The position numbers were made by a program, and so were the translations under genes. Shown piece by piece: positions 55,471 to 63,133 of a stretch of DNA of 64,000 bases. The stretch is taken from the NCBI GenBank assembly GCA_963825635.1, contig CAWGTU010000002.1, positions 186,001 to 250,000 of the forward strand. Direction: 5' to 3'. The notes under the pieces were generated by a model. It had not been told where the DNA came from, did not search any database, and saw only the letters and a program-made list of their open reading frames with translations. Within the stretch, counting starts at the first letter, position 1; every line of letters starts with the position of its first letter. This DNA is from JAOUEA01 sp963825635. GTDB lineage: Bacteria; Actinomycetota; UBA4738; HRBIN12.

Positions 55471-56873
55471 CGAGGGTGGGCCGGTTCCGGAGGTTGAGCT
55501 CCTTCGACCTGATGTTCCTGCGGCTCGAGACGCCCGAGTGGCCGTGCCACTTCGGCGGTCTCACGGTCCTGGAAGGCGAGGCATTGCTGGACGACGAGGG
55601 CCGGTTGCGTATGCGGGAGATCACCGCACGGCTCGAACGTCGCCTGCCGCTCGTCCCCGAGCTGCGGCGGCGCCTGCACGTGCCTGGACCGCTCGGTGGG
55701 CGGCCGCTGTGGGTCGACGATCCCCGGTTCGCGATCGAGCGACACGTGCACCAGACGACCGTCCCCACGCCCGGAGGCGACGGCGAGCTCCTGGAGACGG
55801 CCGCGCAGGTCGCCATGCGCTCTCTGGATCGCCGCCGGCCCCTCTGGGAGCTGTGGTTCTTCACGGGCCTCGAGGAGGATCGCGTCGCCGCGATGCTGAA
55901 GCTGCACCACTCGGTCGCCGACGGCATGGCGGCCGTGACGATCATGGCGTCGCTGTTCGACCTCGATCCCGCGGTCCCCGATCCCGCCCCCGCCTCGTGG
56001 GTGCCCGAACGGCTCCCGTCGGAACGGGCCCTGCGCGCCGACAACCTCGAGGCGAAGATCGAGACCGTGCGCGGGCTCGTCGCCGACGCGACGCGGCCGG
56101 GCGCAGGCGCTCGGATGGCGGCGTCGATCGGCAGGGTCGCGCGCATCGCGCGCTCGTACGCCGGCGCGAACCCGGAGCTGCAGGCACCGCCCACCTCGCT
56201 CAACCGGGTGGTCGGTGCAGGTCGGCGGATCGGGGTCGTCCGGTTGGATCTCGCCGCCGTGAAAGGTGCGGCGCACGCACACGACGCCACGGTCAACGAC
56301 GTGGTGCTCGATCTGTGGTCGGGAGGGCTTCGGCGCCTGCTGGCCTCGCGCGGCGAGGCCACGGACCTCGAGCTGATCACCAGCCTGCCGGTGTCGCTGC
56401 GCGCCGACGCCGGATCCGAGGCCGTCGACAATCGCTCCGGGTGGGTCGCGTTCGCGCTGCCGACCTCGGAACCGGACCCGAGCAGCCGTCTCGGCGAGAT
56501 CGCCAGGAGGACTCGAGTGGTGAAGGCGACCCAGCAGCCTGCCGCGATCGCCGGCTTCATGGCTGCACTCGCCGCGACCCCCCTGGCGCGTCCGTTCACC
56601 ACGCATCAGCACACGAACAACGTGCTCGTCACGAACGTGCCGGGGCCGCCGGTACCCATGTACATGTTCGGCGCTCGCGTGGTGGAGATCCTGCCGATCG
56701 TCGAGCTCGTGGGGAACGTCGGCCTGGTGCTCTGTGCCTTCTCCTACGCGGGCCGGCTCTCTCTGGTCGTCACCGCCGACGCGACCGGCTTCCCCGACCT
56801 CGACGTGCTGGTCGACGGGATGGAGCGGGAGTGGGACGCCCTCGTGACCCCGGTGGCCGAGGGCATCCGCTGA
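55467..56873 (+). CDS. WS/DGAT-family wax ester synthase / diacylglycerol acyltransferase
   Basis: 468 residues. The catalytic motif HHxxxDG is HHSVADG in MLKLHHSVADGMAAV, followed by the family segment TVNDVVLDLWSGGLRRLL, and the second conserved block NVLVTNVPGPPVPMYMFG. The N-terminal FDLMFLRLETPEWPCHFGGL is also typical. These enzymes esterify long-chain acyl-CoA with alcohols or diacylglycerol to make storage lipids, at the membrane or lipid body. ATG 55467 overlaps the stop of the serine hydrolase, so synthesis and hydrolysis of esters may be co-regulated. Confidence 0.92.
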   Translation: MTRVGRFRRLSSFDLMFLRLETPEWPCHFGGLTVLEGEALLDDEGRLRMREITARLERRLPLVPELRRRLHVPGPLGGRPLWVDDPRFAIERHVHQTTVPTPGGDGELLETAAQVAMRSLDRRRPLWELWFFTGLEEDRVAAMLKLHHSVADGMAAVTIMASLFDLDPAVPDPAPASWVPERLPSERALRADNLEAKIETVRGLVADATRPGAGARMAASIGRVARIARSYAGANPELQAPPTSLNRVVGAGRRIGVVRLDLAAVKGAAHAHDATVNDVVLDLWSGGLRRLLASRGEATDLELITSLPVSLRADAGSEAVDNRSGWVAFALPTSEPDPSSRLGEIARRTRVVKATQQPAAIAGFMAALAATPLARPFTTHQHTNNVLVTNVPGPPVPMYMFGARVVEILPIVELVGNVGLVLCAFSYAGRLSLVVTADATGFPDLDVLVDGMEREWDALVTPVAEGIR

Positions 56874-56912
56874 CGCGGACGCGCACGGCGGCAACCCTCG
56901 CCACGACGTGCC

Positions 56913-57611
56913 TTATGCGCTCGCGATGCCGCCGATGATGTGGGCGAGCTCCTTCGGGCGCGACCACATCGGCCAGTGGCTCGTCGGCAGGTCGATCCAC
57001 GTGACGTCGTGGAGCTCGGCGAATCCCCCGAGCCAGGTCTGACCCTCCGCGACGGCCTCCTTGTACTGCTCGGACGTGTACGCCGTGCATATCACCGTGC
57101 TCGGCACGTCGAGGCGGGCGTCGTTCGTGAGCACGGGCGCGTCGCGAAGCGCGGCGGCCGGCTCGGGCACCGCGCGGCGGCGGAACGTCTCGAGCTGTTC
57201 CTCGCTGAGCCCGTCGAGGTGCTCCTCCTCCGCGAGCTGCTCCCGCGGGGGGAGGGGTTGCTCGATGCCGTCGAAGTCGGGGTCGAGCGCGGCGGTCGCC
57301 GGACCGGTGTCGACGTAGACCATGTGCGCGATCAGCTCCGCGACGCGGTCGGTCGCGCTGTAGCCCGGCACCCCGGCGCCGCTGTGGACGGCGAGCACGA
57401 CCGACTCGCCGGCCGCTCGCACCGCGTCGCAGATCGCCTCGACGTGATCGTCGAGCGTGATCGACGATCGGTCGCTGTCGACGGACTCGAGACCGGGCAG
57501 CGTCAGCGCGGTGACCTCGTGGCCGTCTGCCCGCATCAGCTCGGCGACCTCGTCCCACGCCCACGCGCCGAGCCAGAAACCGGGAACCAGGATGATCGGC
57601 GTGTTCGACAT
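56913..57611 (-). CDS. alpha/beta hydrolase (esterase/methylesterase-like)
   Basis: 232 residues: ILVPGFWLGAWAWDEVAELM (oxyanion and first strand), VTALTLPGLES, nucleophile in VLAVHSGAGVPGYS (Ser within HSGAG), acid in the ENDARLDVPSTVI region and His in LPTSHWPMWSRPKEL. This resembles the MES/RsbQ-like small hydrolases. The substrate is unknown. TAGGGT (57623-57618) stands 6 bases before the ATG, as in leaderless genes. Downstream on the same strand nothing follows; the acyltransferase gene converges on it. Confidence 0.85.
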   Translation of the reverse strand: MSNTPIILVPGFWLGAWAWDEVAELMRADGHEVTALTLPGLESVDSDRSSITLDDHVEAICDAVRAAGESVVLAVHSGAGVPGYSATDRVAELIAHMVYVDTGPATAALDPDFDGIEQPLPPREQLAEEEHLDGLSEEQLETFRRRAVPEPAAALRDAPVLTNDARLDVPSTVICTAYTSEQYKEAVAEGQTWLGGFAELHDVTWIDLPTSHWPMWSRPKELAHIIGGIASA

Positions 57612-57654
57612 GCTTCGACCCTAGGTCTCGCCACCGACGACCGTCCAGCGGCCG

Positions 57655-58209
57655 TCAGTCGGGTCGATCTTCGCCGACCACCCCGTCGATCGATTCCCTG
57701 ATGATGTCGGCGTGGCCCGAGTGCCGCGCGTACTCCTCGAGCATGTCGAGCAGCACCCGCCGCAGGTTCGGCGAACGACCCTCTTCGTCCGTCATGCTCG
57801 TGACCGGCTGGTCGAGGCCGCCCTGTGCCAGCACGTCCGCGAGCGCGGCGCGCGAGCGGGTCACCGCATCACGGTAGAGCGCGTAGAGCTCCTCGGGGGA
57901 GTCGCCGGCGGCCGAATGCCAGTCCCAGTCCGGGTCGGCGTCCCAGTCGACGTCTCTCCACGGCGACGGCATCTCGTGTCCCGCGATCTTCCAGGTGAAC
58001 TTGTCGTCCTCGACCAGGGCCAGGTGCTTGAGCAGCCCGCCGAGCGTGATCGTCGATGCGGCCGCGGTGGCCCTCAGATCTTCGGCGTCGAGGCCCCCCG
58101 TCTTCCAGGCGAGGGTCGCGCGCTGTCGCTCGAGCGCCGCCACGATCGCGGTGGCCTCGTCGGCCGCGAGAGGCGGTTCGGGCCAGGGTTCCTGATCGAT
58201 GTACGTCAT
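57655..58209 (-). CDS. DinB-family (DUF664) protein
   Basis: 184 residues: ADEATAIVAALERQRATLAW, TLGGLLKHLALVEDDKFTWK, WDWHSAAGDSPEELYALYRD, VLLDMLEEYARHSGHADIIR. Histidines in LLKHLALVED and YARHSGHADII are the metal positions of the DinB fold, and the C-terminal ARHSGHADIIRE is a DUF664 hallmark. Probably a thiol-dependent enzyme of the mycothiol-transferase type (inference). It overlaps the TetR gene stop as ATGA and is thus part of the TetR operon. Confidence 0.85.
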   Translation of the reverse strand: MTYIDQEPWPEPPLAADEATAIVAALERQRATLAWKTGGLDAEDLRATAAASTITLGGLLKHLALVEDDKFTWKIAGHEMPSPWRDVDWDADPDWDWHSAAGDSPEELYALYRDAVTRSRAALADVLAQGGLDQPVTSMTDEEGRSPNLRRVLLDMLEEYARHSGHADIIRESIDGVVGEDRPD

Positions 58210-58886
58210 GCACGCTCCTTGAGTCGCTCGATGCCGTCGAGCATCAGGTCCAGCGCGAACTCGAACTCGAACTGATCGTCGCACCCCGCGCCGACGACCG
58301 ACCGGTCGTCGTGGGAGATCGTCGTGAAGATCTCGTAGATGTACGGGTACGTGCCGGCCAGGGCCTCCCACATCGCCGCTTCGGCGGACGGGTCGGCGTC
58401 GGTGGTGTCGTTGAACAGCTCCTGCGTGAACCCGAAGATCCGGCTGCCCATCGCGTGCAGCACGTGATGGGTCAGGTCGAGCGAGAACCCCCCGGTGCGG
58501 AGCATGCCGATCATCGAGTCCATGTAGGCGAGCACGACCGGCGTGGGCGTGGCGCGCGACTCCATCACGCTCGAGGCCCACGGATGGCGCATGAGGGCGC
58601 GGCGGGCGGAGAGGATGCGCTCCCGCATCGCCGTCTTCCAGTCGGCGCCTTCGAGCGGCGGGTCGATCTCTCCGACGACGACGTCGATCATGCCCCCCAG
58701 GAGCTCGTCCTTGTTCGCGACGTGCCGGTAGAGCGCCATCGGCACGACGTCGAGGGCGTGTGCGAGCTTGCGCATGCTCAACGCCTCGACGCCGCCCCGA
58801 TCGGCCAGGTCCACGGCTGTCTGCAGAACCCGTTCCCTGGTCAGCGGCACCCTGGGCTGTGCGCTGGCCTCGATCTCGGCGCTCAT
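58206..58886 (-). CDS. TetR-family repressor
   Basis: 226 residues. The N-terminal helix-turn-helix is RERVLQTAVDLADRGGVEAL, SMRKLAHALDVVPMALYRHV, ANKDELLGGMIDVVVGEID. A C-terminal TetR_C-like ligand domain follows with HPWASSVMESRATPTPVVLA and LHAMGSRIFGFTQELF. AGAGGGGAGC precedes ATG 58886. Two perfect 15-bp palindromes in the divergent promoter region to the quinone oxidoreductase are its likely operators. It is co-transcribed with the DinB gene. Confidence 0.9.
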   Translation of the reverse strand: MSAEIEASAQPRVPLTRERVLQTAVDLADRGGVEALSMRKLAHALDVVPMALYRHVANKDELLGGMIDVVVGEIDPPLEGADWKTAMRERILSARRALMRHPWASSVMESRATPTPVVLAYMDSMIGMLRTGGFSLDLTHHVLHAMGSRIFGFTQELFNDTTDADPSAEAAMWEALAGTYPYIYEIFTTISHDDRSVVGAGCDDQFEFEFALDLMLDGIERLKERA

Positions 58887-58912
58887 CCGCTCCCCTCTCG
58901 AAGTCGTGGAGG

Positions 58913-58967
58913 TTGACAAGTGTACGTCGTACACGTACGCTCCACCTCGTCAGTGTACGGCGTACAC
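58913..58967. promoter_or_regulatory. TetR operator pair and promoter of the quinone oxidoreductase
   Basis: Two palindromes, GTGTACGTCGTACAC (58920-58934) and GTGTACGGCGTACAC (58953-58967), have identical arms GTGTACG/CGTACAC and centres 33 bases (three helical turns) apart. TTGACA (58913-58918) and TACGCT (58936-58941), 17 bases apart, point to the gene at 59003, and the first palindrome fills the spacer. Binding there would block RNA polymerase; the second site lies just downstream. Confidence 0.75.
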
Positions 58968-59002
58968 ACTCAACGCGCTACCAGACGAGAGGGAGAAGCG
59001 GG

Positions 59003-59974
59003 ATGAAGGCGATCGTGCAGGATCGGTACGGCTCGGCGGACGTGCTGGAGTTCAGAGACATCGAGGAACCCGTGATCGGCGACGACGAGGTGCTCGTGCG
59101 CGTGCACGCGGCGGGCTGCGGCCCCGACGTGTGGCACCTGATGACCGGCCTGCCGAAGATGGTGCGGCTGATGCCCGGGTTCCACAAGATGAGGGCGGGG
59201 GTGCGAGGCCGCGACGTCGCCGGACGCGTCGAGGCGGTCGGCTCGGCGGTGACGAGCGTGCGCCCCGGCGACGAGGTCATGGGCATCGCCGAGGGGTCCT
59301 TCGCCGAGCTCGCCGTCGCCGACGCGTCCAAGCTCGTCGCGAAGCCGCCGAACGTCTCGTTCGAGCAGGCGGCCGCGGCGTCGATCTCCGGACTCACCGC
59401 GCTCCAGGCTCTCCGCGACGAGGCCGAGGTGCAGCCCGGGCAGCAGGTGTTGATCGTCGGCGCCGCCGGAGGCGTCGGGTCGCTGGCGGTGCAGATCGCC
59501 AAGGCGTACGGCGCGGTGGTGACCGGCGTCTGCAGCACGTCGAAGATCGATCTGGTCCGTTCGATCGGCGCGGACGACGTGATCGACTACACCCGCGAGG
59601 ACTTCGCCGATGGGTCGCGGACGTGGGATGTGATCGTCGAGACGTCGGGTCGCCGCTCACTCTCTGACCTGCGGCACGCACTCACGCCGAAGGGAACCCT
59701 CGTGATCGTGGGCGGCGAGGGCGGCGGGCAGTGGACCGGCGGGTTCTTCCGCCAGATGCTTCGGGCGCCCGTGCTCTCCCTCTTCGTCGGCCAGAAGCTC
59801 CGAGGGATCGTCTCGACGGAGGGCCACGAAGATCTCGAGGCACTCGCCGAGCTCATCGAGGCCGGGAAGGTCACACCGGTCATCGACCGCACCTACCCGC
59901 TGATCGAGGCCCCCGACGCGATCCGCTACCTCGAGGAAGGGCACGCCGCGGGCAAGATCGTGATCACGGTGTAG
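59003..59974 (+). CDS. NAD(P)-dependent quinone oxidoreductase / alcohol dehydrogenase-like
   Basis: 323 residues of the medium-chain reductase fold: KAIVQDRYGSADVLEFRDIE, AAGCGPDVWHLMTGLPKMVR, RGRDVAGRVEAVGSAVTSVR, the cofactor site LIVGAAGGVGSLAVQIAKAY, IGADDVIDYTREDF and the C-terminal AIRYLEEGHAAGKIVITV. It lacks the structural zinc cysteine cluster, as expected for quinone-oxidoreductase-type members. GAGGGAGAAG lies before the ATG. It is divergent from the TetR repressor, whose two operators flank its promoter, so it is very probably induced by the TetR ligand, perhaps a quinone or aldehyde. Confidence 0.9.
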   Translation: MKAIVQDRYGSADVLEFRDIEEPVIGDDEVLVRVHAAGCGPDVWHLMTGLPKMVRLMPGFHKMRAGVRGRDVAGRVEAVGSAVTSVRPGDEVMGIAEGSFAELAVADASKLVAKPPNVSFEQAAAASISGLTALQALRDEAEVQPGQQVLIVGAAGGVGSLAVQIAKAYGAVVTGVCSTSKIDLVRSIGADDVIDYTREDFADGSRTWDVIVETSGRRSLSDLRHALTPKGTLVIVGGEGGGQWTGGFFRQMLRAPVLSLFVGQKLRGIVSTEGHEDLEALAELIEAGKVTPVIDRTYPLIEAPDAIRYLEEGHAAGKIVITV

Positions 59975-59987
59975 CGGTCGTGTCGGT

Positions 59988-60503
59988 TCAGTCGCCGTCG
60001 TGCCGCGCCTTGAGCTCCTCGGTCAGGTGGTCGGCGAGGCGGTCGAAGAAGATCAGCGAGCCGCGCATCGCCCGCGAGTACTCGTCGGCAGGCAGGCTTC
60101 CCCGCTGCGTGAACGTCATCTCGGTGCGGCCGTCATCGAGGTCGCGGAACTCGGCCCGCATCACCTCGGGGGGTCCCTGAAGGGCCTCGCCCGCGACCTC
60201 GAGCACCAACTCGACGACCGCGGGTTCGACGACCTCGCGGAACGTGCCGGAGAACGGGATCTCCATGCGCTCGGGGCCGTGGAGCATCACGGCGCTCCAG
60301 GCGCCGCCCGGCCGTGGATCCATCGAGGCGGTCTCGAGCGGTATCGACGATCCGTGTTCCCCGAACCAGGTTGCGAACCGCTCCGGCTCGGTCCAGGCCT
60401 TGAAGACCAGCTCACGTGGGGCGTCGAACACGCGGACGATCACGATGCCGTCGGCGTCGCTCCTCGCCGAGACCACGCCTTCGGCAGGGGTCGGTTCAGT
60501 CAT
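59988..60503 (-). CDS. SRPBCC (AHSA1-type) protein, ArsR partner, module E
   Basis: 171 residues: IVIVRVFDAPRELVFKAWTE, PERFATWFGEHGSSIPLETA, MDPRPGGAWSAVMLHGPERM, PFSGTFREVVEPAVVELVLE and a C-terminal RGSLIFFDRLADHLTEEL. This is a typical AHSA1 protein with the PRxLVFxAWTxPE opening. ATG 60503 overlaps the ArsR stop as ATGA. Ligand unknown. It converges with the quinone oxidoreductase gene, only 13 bases from its stop. Confidence 0.87.
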   Translation of the reverse strand: MTEPTPAEGVVSARSDADGIVIVRVFDAPRELVFKAWTEPERFATWFGEHGSSIPLETASMDPRPGGAWSAVMLHGPERMEIPFSGTFREVVEPAVVELVLEVAGEALQGPPEVMRAEFRDLDDGRTEMTFTQRGSLPADEYSRAMRGSLIFFDRLADHLTEELKARHDGD

Positions 60504-60850
60504 CTCGTGCTCCTTCTTGGTCCTTGGCTTGTGTCGCGGGCCCGCCGCAGGTGCTCATCGAGGCGGTCGAAGCTCTCCTCCCAGAAGCGGTGATCGCGCA
60601 CCCAGTCGATGACCTGCCCGAGCGGTTCGGGCCGCACACGGCAGGGACGCCACTGCGCCGAGTGTGTCCGCGTGATCAGGCCCGCCCGCTCCAGCACCTT
60701 CAGGTGCTTCGAGACGGCCTGCAGGGTGATCGGGAACGGGTCGGCCAGCTCGCCGACGCTCGCCTCGCCGTCGGCGAGGCGCTCGAGGATCGCACGCCGG
60801 GTCGGATCCGCAAGTGCGGAGAAGGTGACGCTGAGCTGATCGACCGGCAT
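60500..60850 (-). CDS. ArsR-family repressor, module E
   Basis: 116 residues: TFSALADPTRRAILERLADG, SVGELADPFPITLQAVSKHLKVL (recognition helix), wing LITRTHSAQWRPCRVRPEPL and dimer helix WVRDHRFWEESFDRLDEHLR. The recognition segment LQAVSKHLKVL and the RFWEESFDRLDE helix are typical of ArsR proteins beside AHSA1 genes. No metal cysteine motif, only one Cys in the wing. A perfect 9-bp inverted repeat on the -10 box stands just upstream. Confidence 0.86.
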   Translation of the reverse strand: MPVDQLSVTFSALADPTRRAILERLADGEASVGELADPFPITLQAVSKHLKVLERAGLITRTHSAQWRPCRVRPEPLGQVIDWVRDHRFWEESFDRLDEHLRRARDTSQGPRRSTR

Positions 60851-60866
60851 CCTGGCCTCGTTCCGC

Positions 60867-60914
60867 TATTCAACCGTGGGGTTGAATATAGGCTCCTGTG
60901 GGCGCTCCGGTCAA
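60867..60914 (-). promoter_or_regulatory. promoter and operator of module E
   Basis: The perfect inverted repeat TATTCAACC-GTGG-GGTTGAATA (60867-60888) begins 16 bases before the ArsR start. On the minus strand TTGACC (60914-60909) and TATATT (60890-60885), 18 bases apart, form the promoter; the operator overlaps its -10. Autorepression is the obvious reading. Confidence 0.62.
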
Positions 60915-60961
60915 GCGGCTTGCCCCGCAGAGGACCGGAGTCCAGGATTGGCGGCGTGGAC

Positions 60962-62326
60962 ATGCCGGAGTCGCAGTACGCCGTCACCGACGACGGCGTG
61001 CACATCGCCTACCAGATCGTCGGCGACGGGCCGGTCGACATCGTCTTCGTGCACGCGTTCGTCACCCATGTCGAGTTGATGTGGGAGCTGCCCTCGTTCG
61101 AGCGATTGATCCGATCCCTCGGCTCGTTCGCCCGCGTGATCCTGTTCGACAAGCGCGGAGTCGGGCTGTCGGACCGACTCTCGTCGTCACTCCCGACCCT
61201 CGAAGCACGGATGGACGATCTTCGCGCGGTGCTCGATGCCGCCGGTTCCGAGCGTGCGCTGATGTTCGGCGTGAGCGACGGGGGAGCGCTGGCCACTCTC
61301 TTCGCGGCGAGCTACCCAGAACGTTCCCTCGGGTTGCTGCTCTGGAGCGGCGCGGTCCGACTCGCCTGGGCTCCCGACTACCCATGGGGGATGCGCGAGG
61401 ATGACTTCGAGGAACGGCTCCGCGCCCGCCAGGAGCTCTGGGGCAACGCCCGGCGTGGCGAGGAGTCGACGGCCATGACGTTCCGGGTCGACGGTGAGCG
61501 CCTGCGTCGAGACCCGGCGTTCGTGAGCTGGCTGATGAAGCTGCAACGCAACGGCGCCGCGCCCGGAGACCTCGCGACCTTCAATCGAGTGTGGCTGTCG
61601 ACCGACGCCCGCAGCGCATTGCCTGCGATCCAGGTGCCGGCCGCGGTGATCGTCCGAGACGCGTGGCCGTCGGAGCTGATCGAGGAGAGCGCCTGGACGG
61701 CTCGGCAGATCCCCGGCGCGTCGATCGTCACGTTGCCGGGCGAGGGGGAAGACCCGTACCTCGGCAACGTGGCGCAGGTCGCCGAGGCGGTCGAGCGGTT
61801 CGTGTCGTCGATCCGGGAGGAACACGAGATCTTCGACCGCGTGCTCGCGACCGTGCTGTTCACCGACATCGTCGGGTCGACGGAGCAGGCGTCGACGCTC
61901 GGTGACCGCGAGTGGAAGCGGCTCGTGGAACAGCACCACTCCAAGGTGCGGGCGCTGCTCGCACGTTTCCGCGGGAACGAGGTCGACACCGCGGGCGACG
62001 GCTTCTACGCGACGTTCGACGGGCCCGGACGCGCGGTGCGATGCGCCTCGGCGATCGTGCGATCGGTGGAGTCGCTCGGCATCAACGTTCGTGCGGGGCT
62101 GCACACCGGCGAAGTCGAGACGATCGCAGGGAAGGTCGGCGGCCTCGCCGTGGTGATCGGTTCCCGGATCGCCTCCTTCGCAGGCCCGTCCGAGGTCCTC
62201 GTCTCGCAGACGGTTCGCGACCTCACCGCCGGGTCCGGTCTCACGTTCGAGGATCTGGGGGACCGGGAGCTGAAAGGCGTGCCCGGTCGATGGCGCATCA
62301 ACCGGGTCGTCGGGGCTCCTGTGTGA
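60962..62326 (+). CDS. alpha/beta hydrolase-like domain fused to a class III cyclase
   Basis: 454 residues. Residues 10-285 form an alpha/beta-hydrolase-like domain: VDIVFVHAFVTHVELMWE, VILFDKRGVGLSDRL, nucleophile elbow MFGVSDGGALA (Ser105). The usual catalytic His in a DHxP motif near 260 is missing (GEGEDPYLGN), so hydrolysis is doubtful and the domain may bind ligands. Residues 292-450 form the cyclase: VLFTDIVGSTEQA (Asp302), TAGDGFYATFDGP (Asp346) and GLHTGEVE. This fusion is known in Actinomycetota and Chloroflexota. GTG 60956 is an alternative start. It is divergent from module E. Confidence 0.85.
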   Translation: MPESQYAVTDDGVHIAYQIVGDGPVDIVFVHAFVTHVELMWELPSFERLIRSLGSFARVILFDKRGVGLSDRLSSSLPTLEARMDDLRAVLDAAGSERALMFGVSDGGALATLFAASYPERSLGLLLWSGAVRLAWAPDYPWGMREDDFEERLRARQELWGNARRGEESTAMTFRVDGERLRRDPAFVSWLMKLQRNGAAPGDLATFNRVWLSTDARSALPAIQVPAAVIVRDAWPSELIEESAWTARQIPGASIVTLPGEGEDPYLGNVAQVAEAVERFVSSIREEHEIFDRVLATVLFTDIVGSTEQASTLGDREWKRLVEQHHSKVRALLARFRGNEVDTAGDGFYATFDGPGRAVRCASAIVRSVESLGINVRAGLHTGEVETIAGKVGGLAVVIGSRIASFAGPSEVLVSQTVRDLTAGSGLTFEDLGDRELKGVPGRWRINRVVGAPV

Positions 62327-62365
62327 GAGCGAGTTCCCCGGTACCGGCGGCACGCTCGCCGAGGG

Positions 62366-63130
62366 TCACCCGCTCAACGCGGACTCCACCTCGCTCGGCG
62401 CTGACGTGAGGGCCGGCCCCTCATCCTTGCCTCCTCGCATGAGCAACCACACAGCGAACGAGAACTCCCCGATCAATGACGGCACCGCGACGATCACGAG
62501 GAACACGGTCTCGACGTCGGCGTAGTCCGCGAGCAGCGCGTTGGCGAGCGTGTCCACCACGTACGCGATGCCGGCGACCACCAGCAGGAACCCGATCCAT
62601 CGCGGCACCGTGCCCGAACGAAGAGCGAGGTAGCCCAGCAGGATGAGATGAACCCCGAAGCAGGCCAGGCCGATCAGCCACGCATAGTCGAACGAGTTGA
62701 GGAAGAGCATCAGCTGCGCGTCGATCTGATCGACGCCGAGCGAGGACAGGTGGTCTGCGCCGCTGATGAGCTCGAGGACGATGAAGGAGCTGATCAGGGC
62801 CACGCCGAGCAGCACCGTGTAGACGAGTCGGAACCACGCGGTGAGCAGGGACAGATCGCGGTCGTGCGGGCGGAAGAGGACGTAGAGGGCCCATGCGATC
62901 GCCACGTCGAGGATGAAGACGACCATGAAGCTGACGAGTCCGCTCCGGAAGAGGAGCTCGGAATCGGCGATGTTGGCCGCGGTGGCGGCGGCGTCGTCGG
63001 GCTCGATCAGTCCCTCGAGCACGAAGAAGTTCGCGAAGAGAGCCAGCACGAAGATCACGAGGTAGCCGCCGCCTGCGATCCTCGCGACGGTCCGTGCCGT
63101 CGGTCCTCGCATGCCGGGTATGACGTCCAT
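62366..63130 (-). CDS. DUF4386 multi-pass membrane protein
   Basis: 254 residues with six membrane helices: GGGYLVIFVLALFANFFVLE, SGLVSFMVVFILDVAIAWAL, LVYTVLLGVALISSFIVLEL, AWLIGLACFGVHLILLGYLA, IGFLLVVAGIAYVVDTLANA and VIVAVPSLIGEFSFAVWLLM. The conserved DxAxAWALYxLFRP and GxxLLxLGYLAxRSGxxPRWIG motifs define DUF4386. Function unknown; it often sits beside oxidoreductases. Here it begins 3 bases after the stop of the quinone oxidoreductase gene on the same strand, so the two are one operon. Confidence 0.88.
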   Translation of the reverse strand: MDVIPGMRGPTARTVARIAGGGYLVIFVLALFANFFVLEGLIEPDDAAATAANIADSELLFRSGLVSFMVVFILDVAIAWALYVLFRPHDRDLSLLTAWFRLVYTVLLGVALISSFIVLELISGADHLSSLGVDQIDAQLMLFLNSFDYAWLIGLACFGVHLILLGYLALRSGTVPRWIGFLLVVAGIAYVVDTLANALLADYADVETVFLVIVAVPSLIGEFSFAVWLLMRGGKDEGPALTSAPSEVESALSG

Positions 63131-63133
63131 CTC

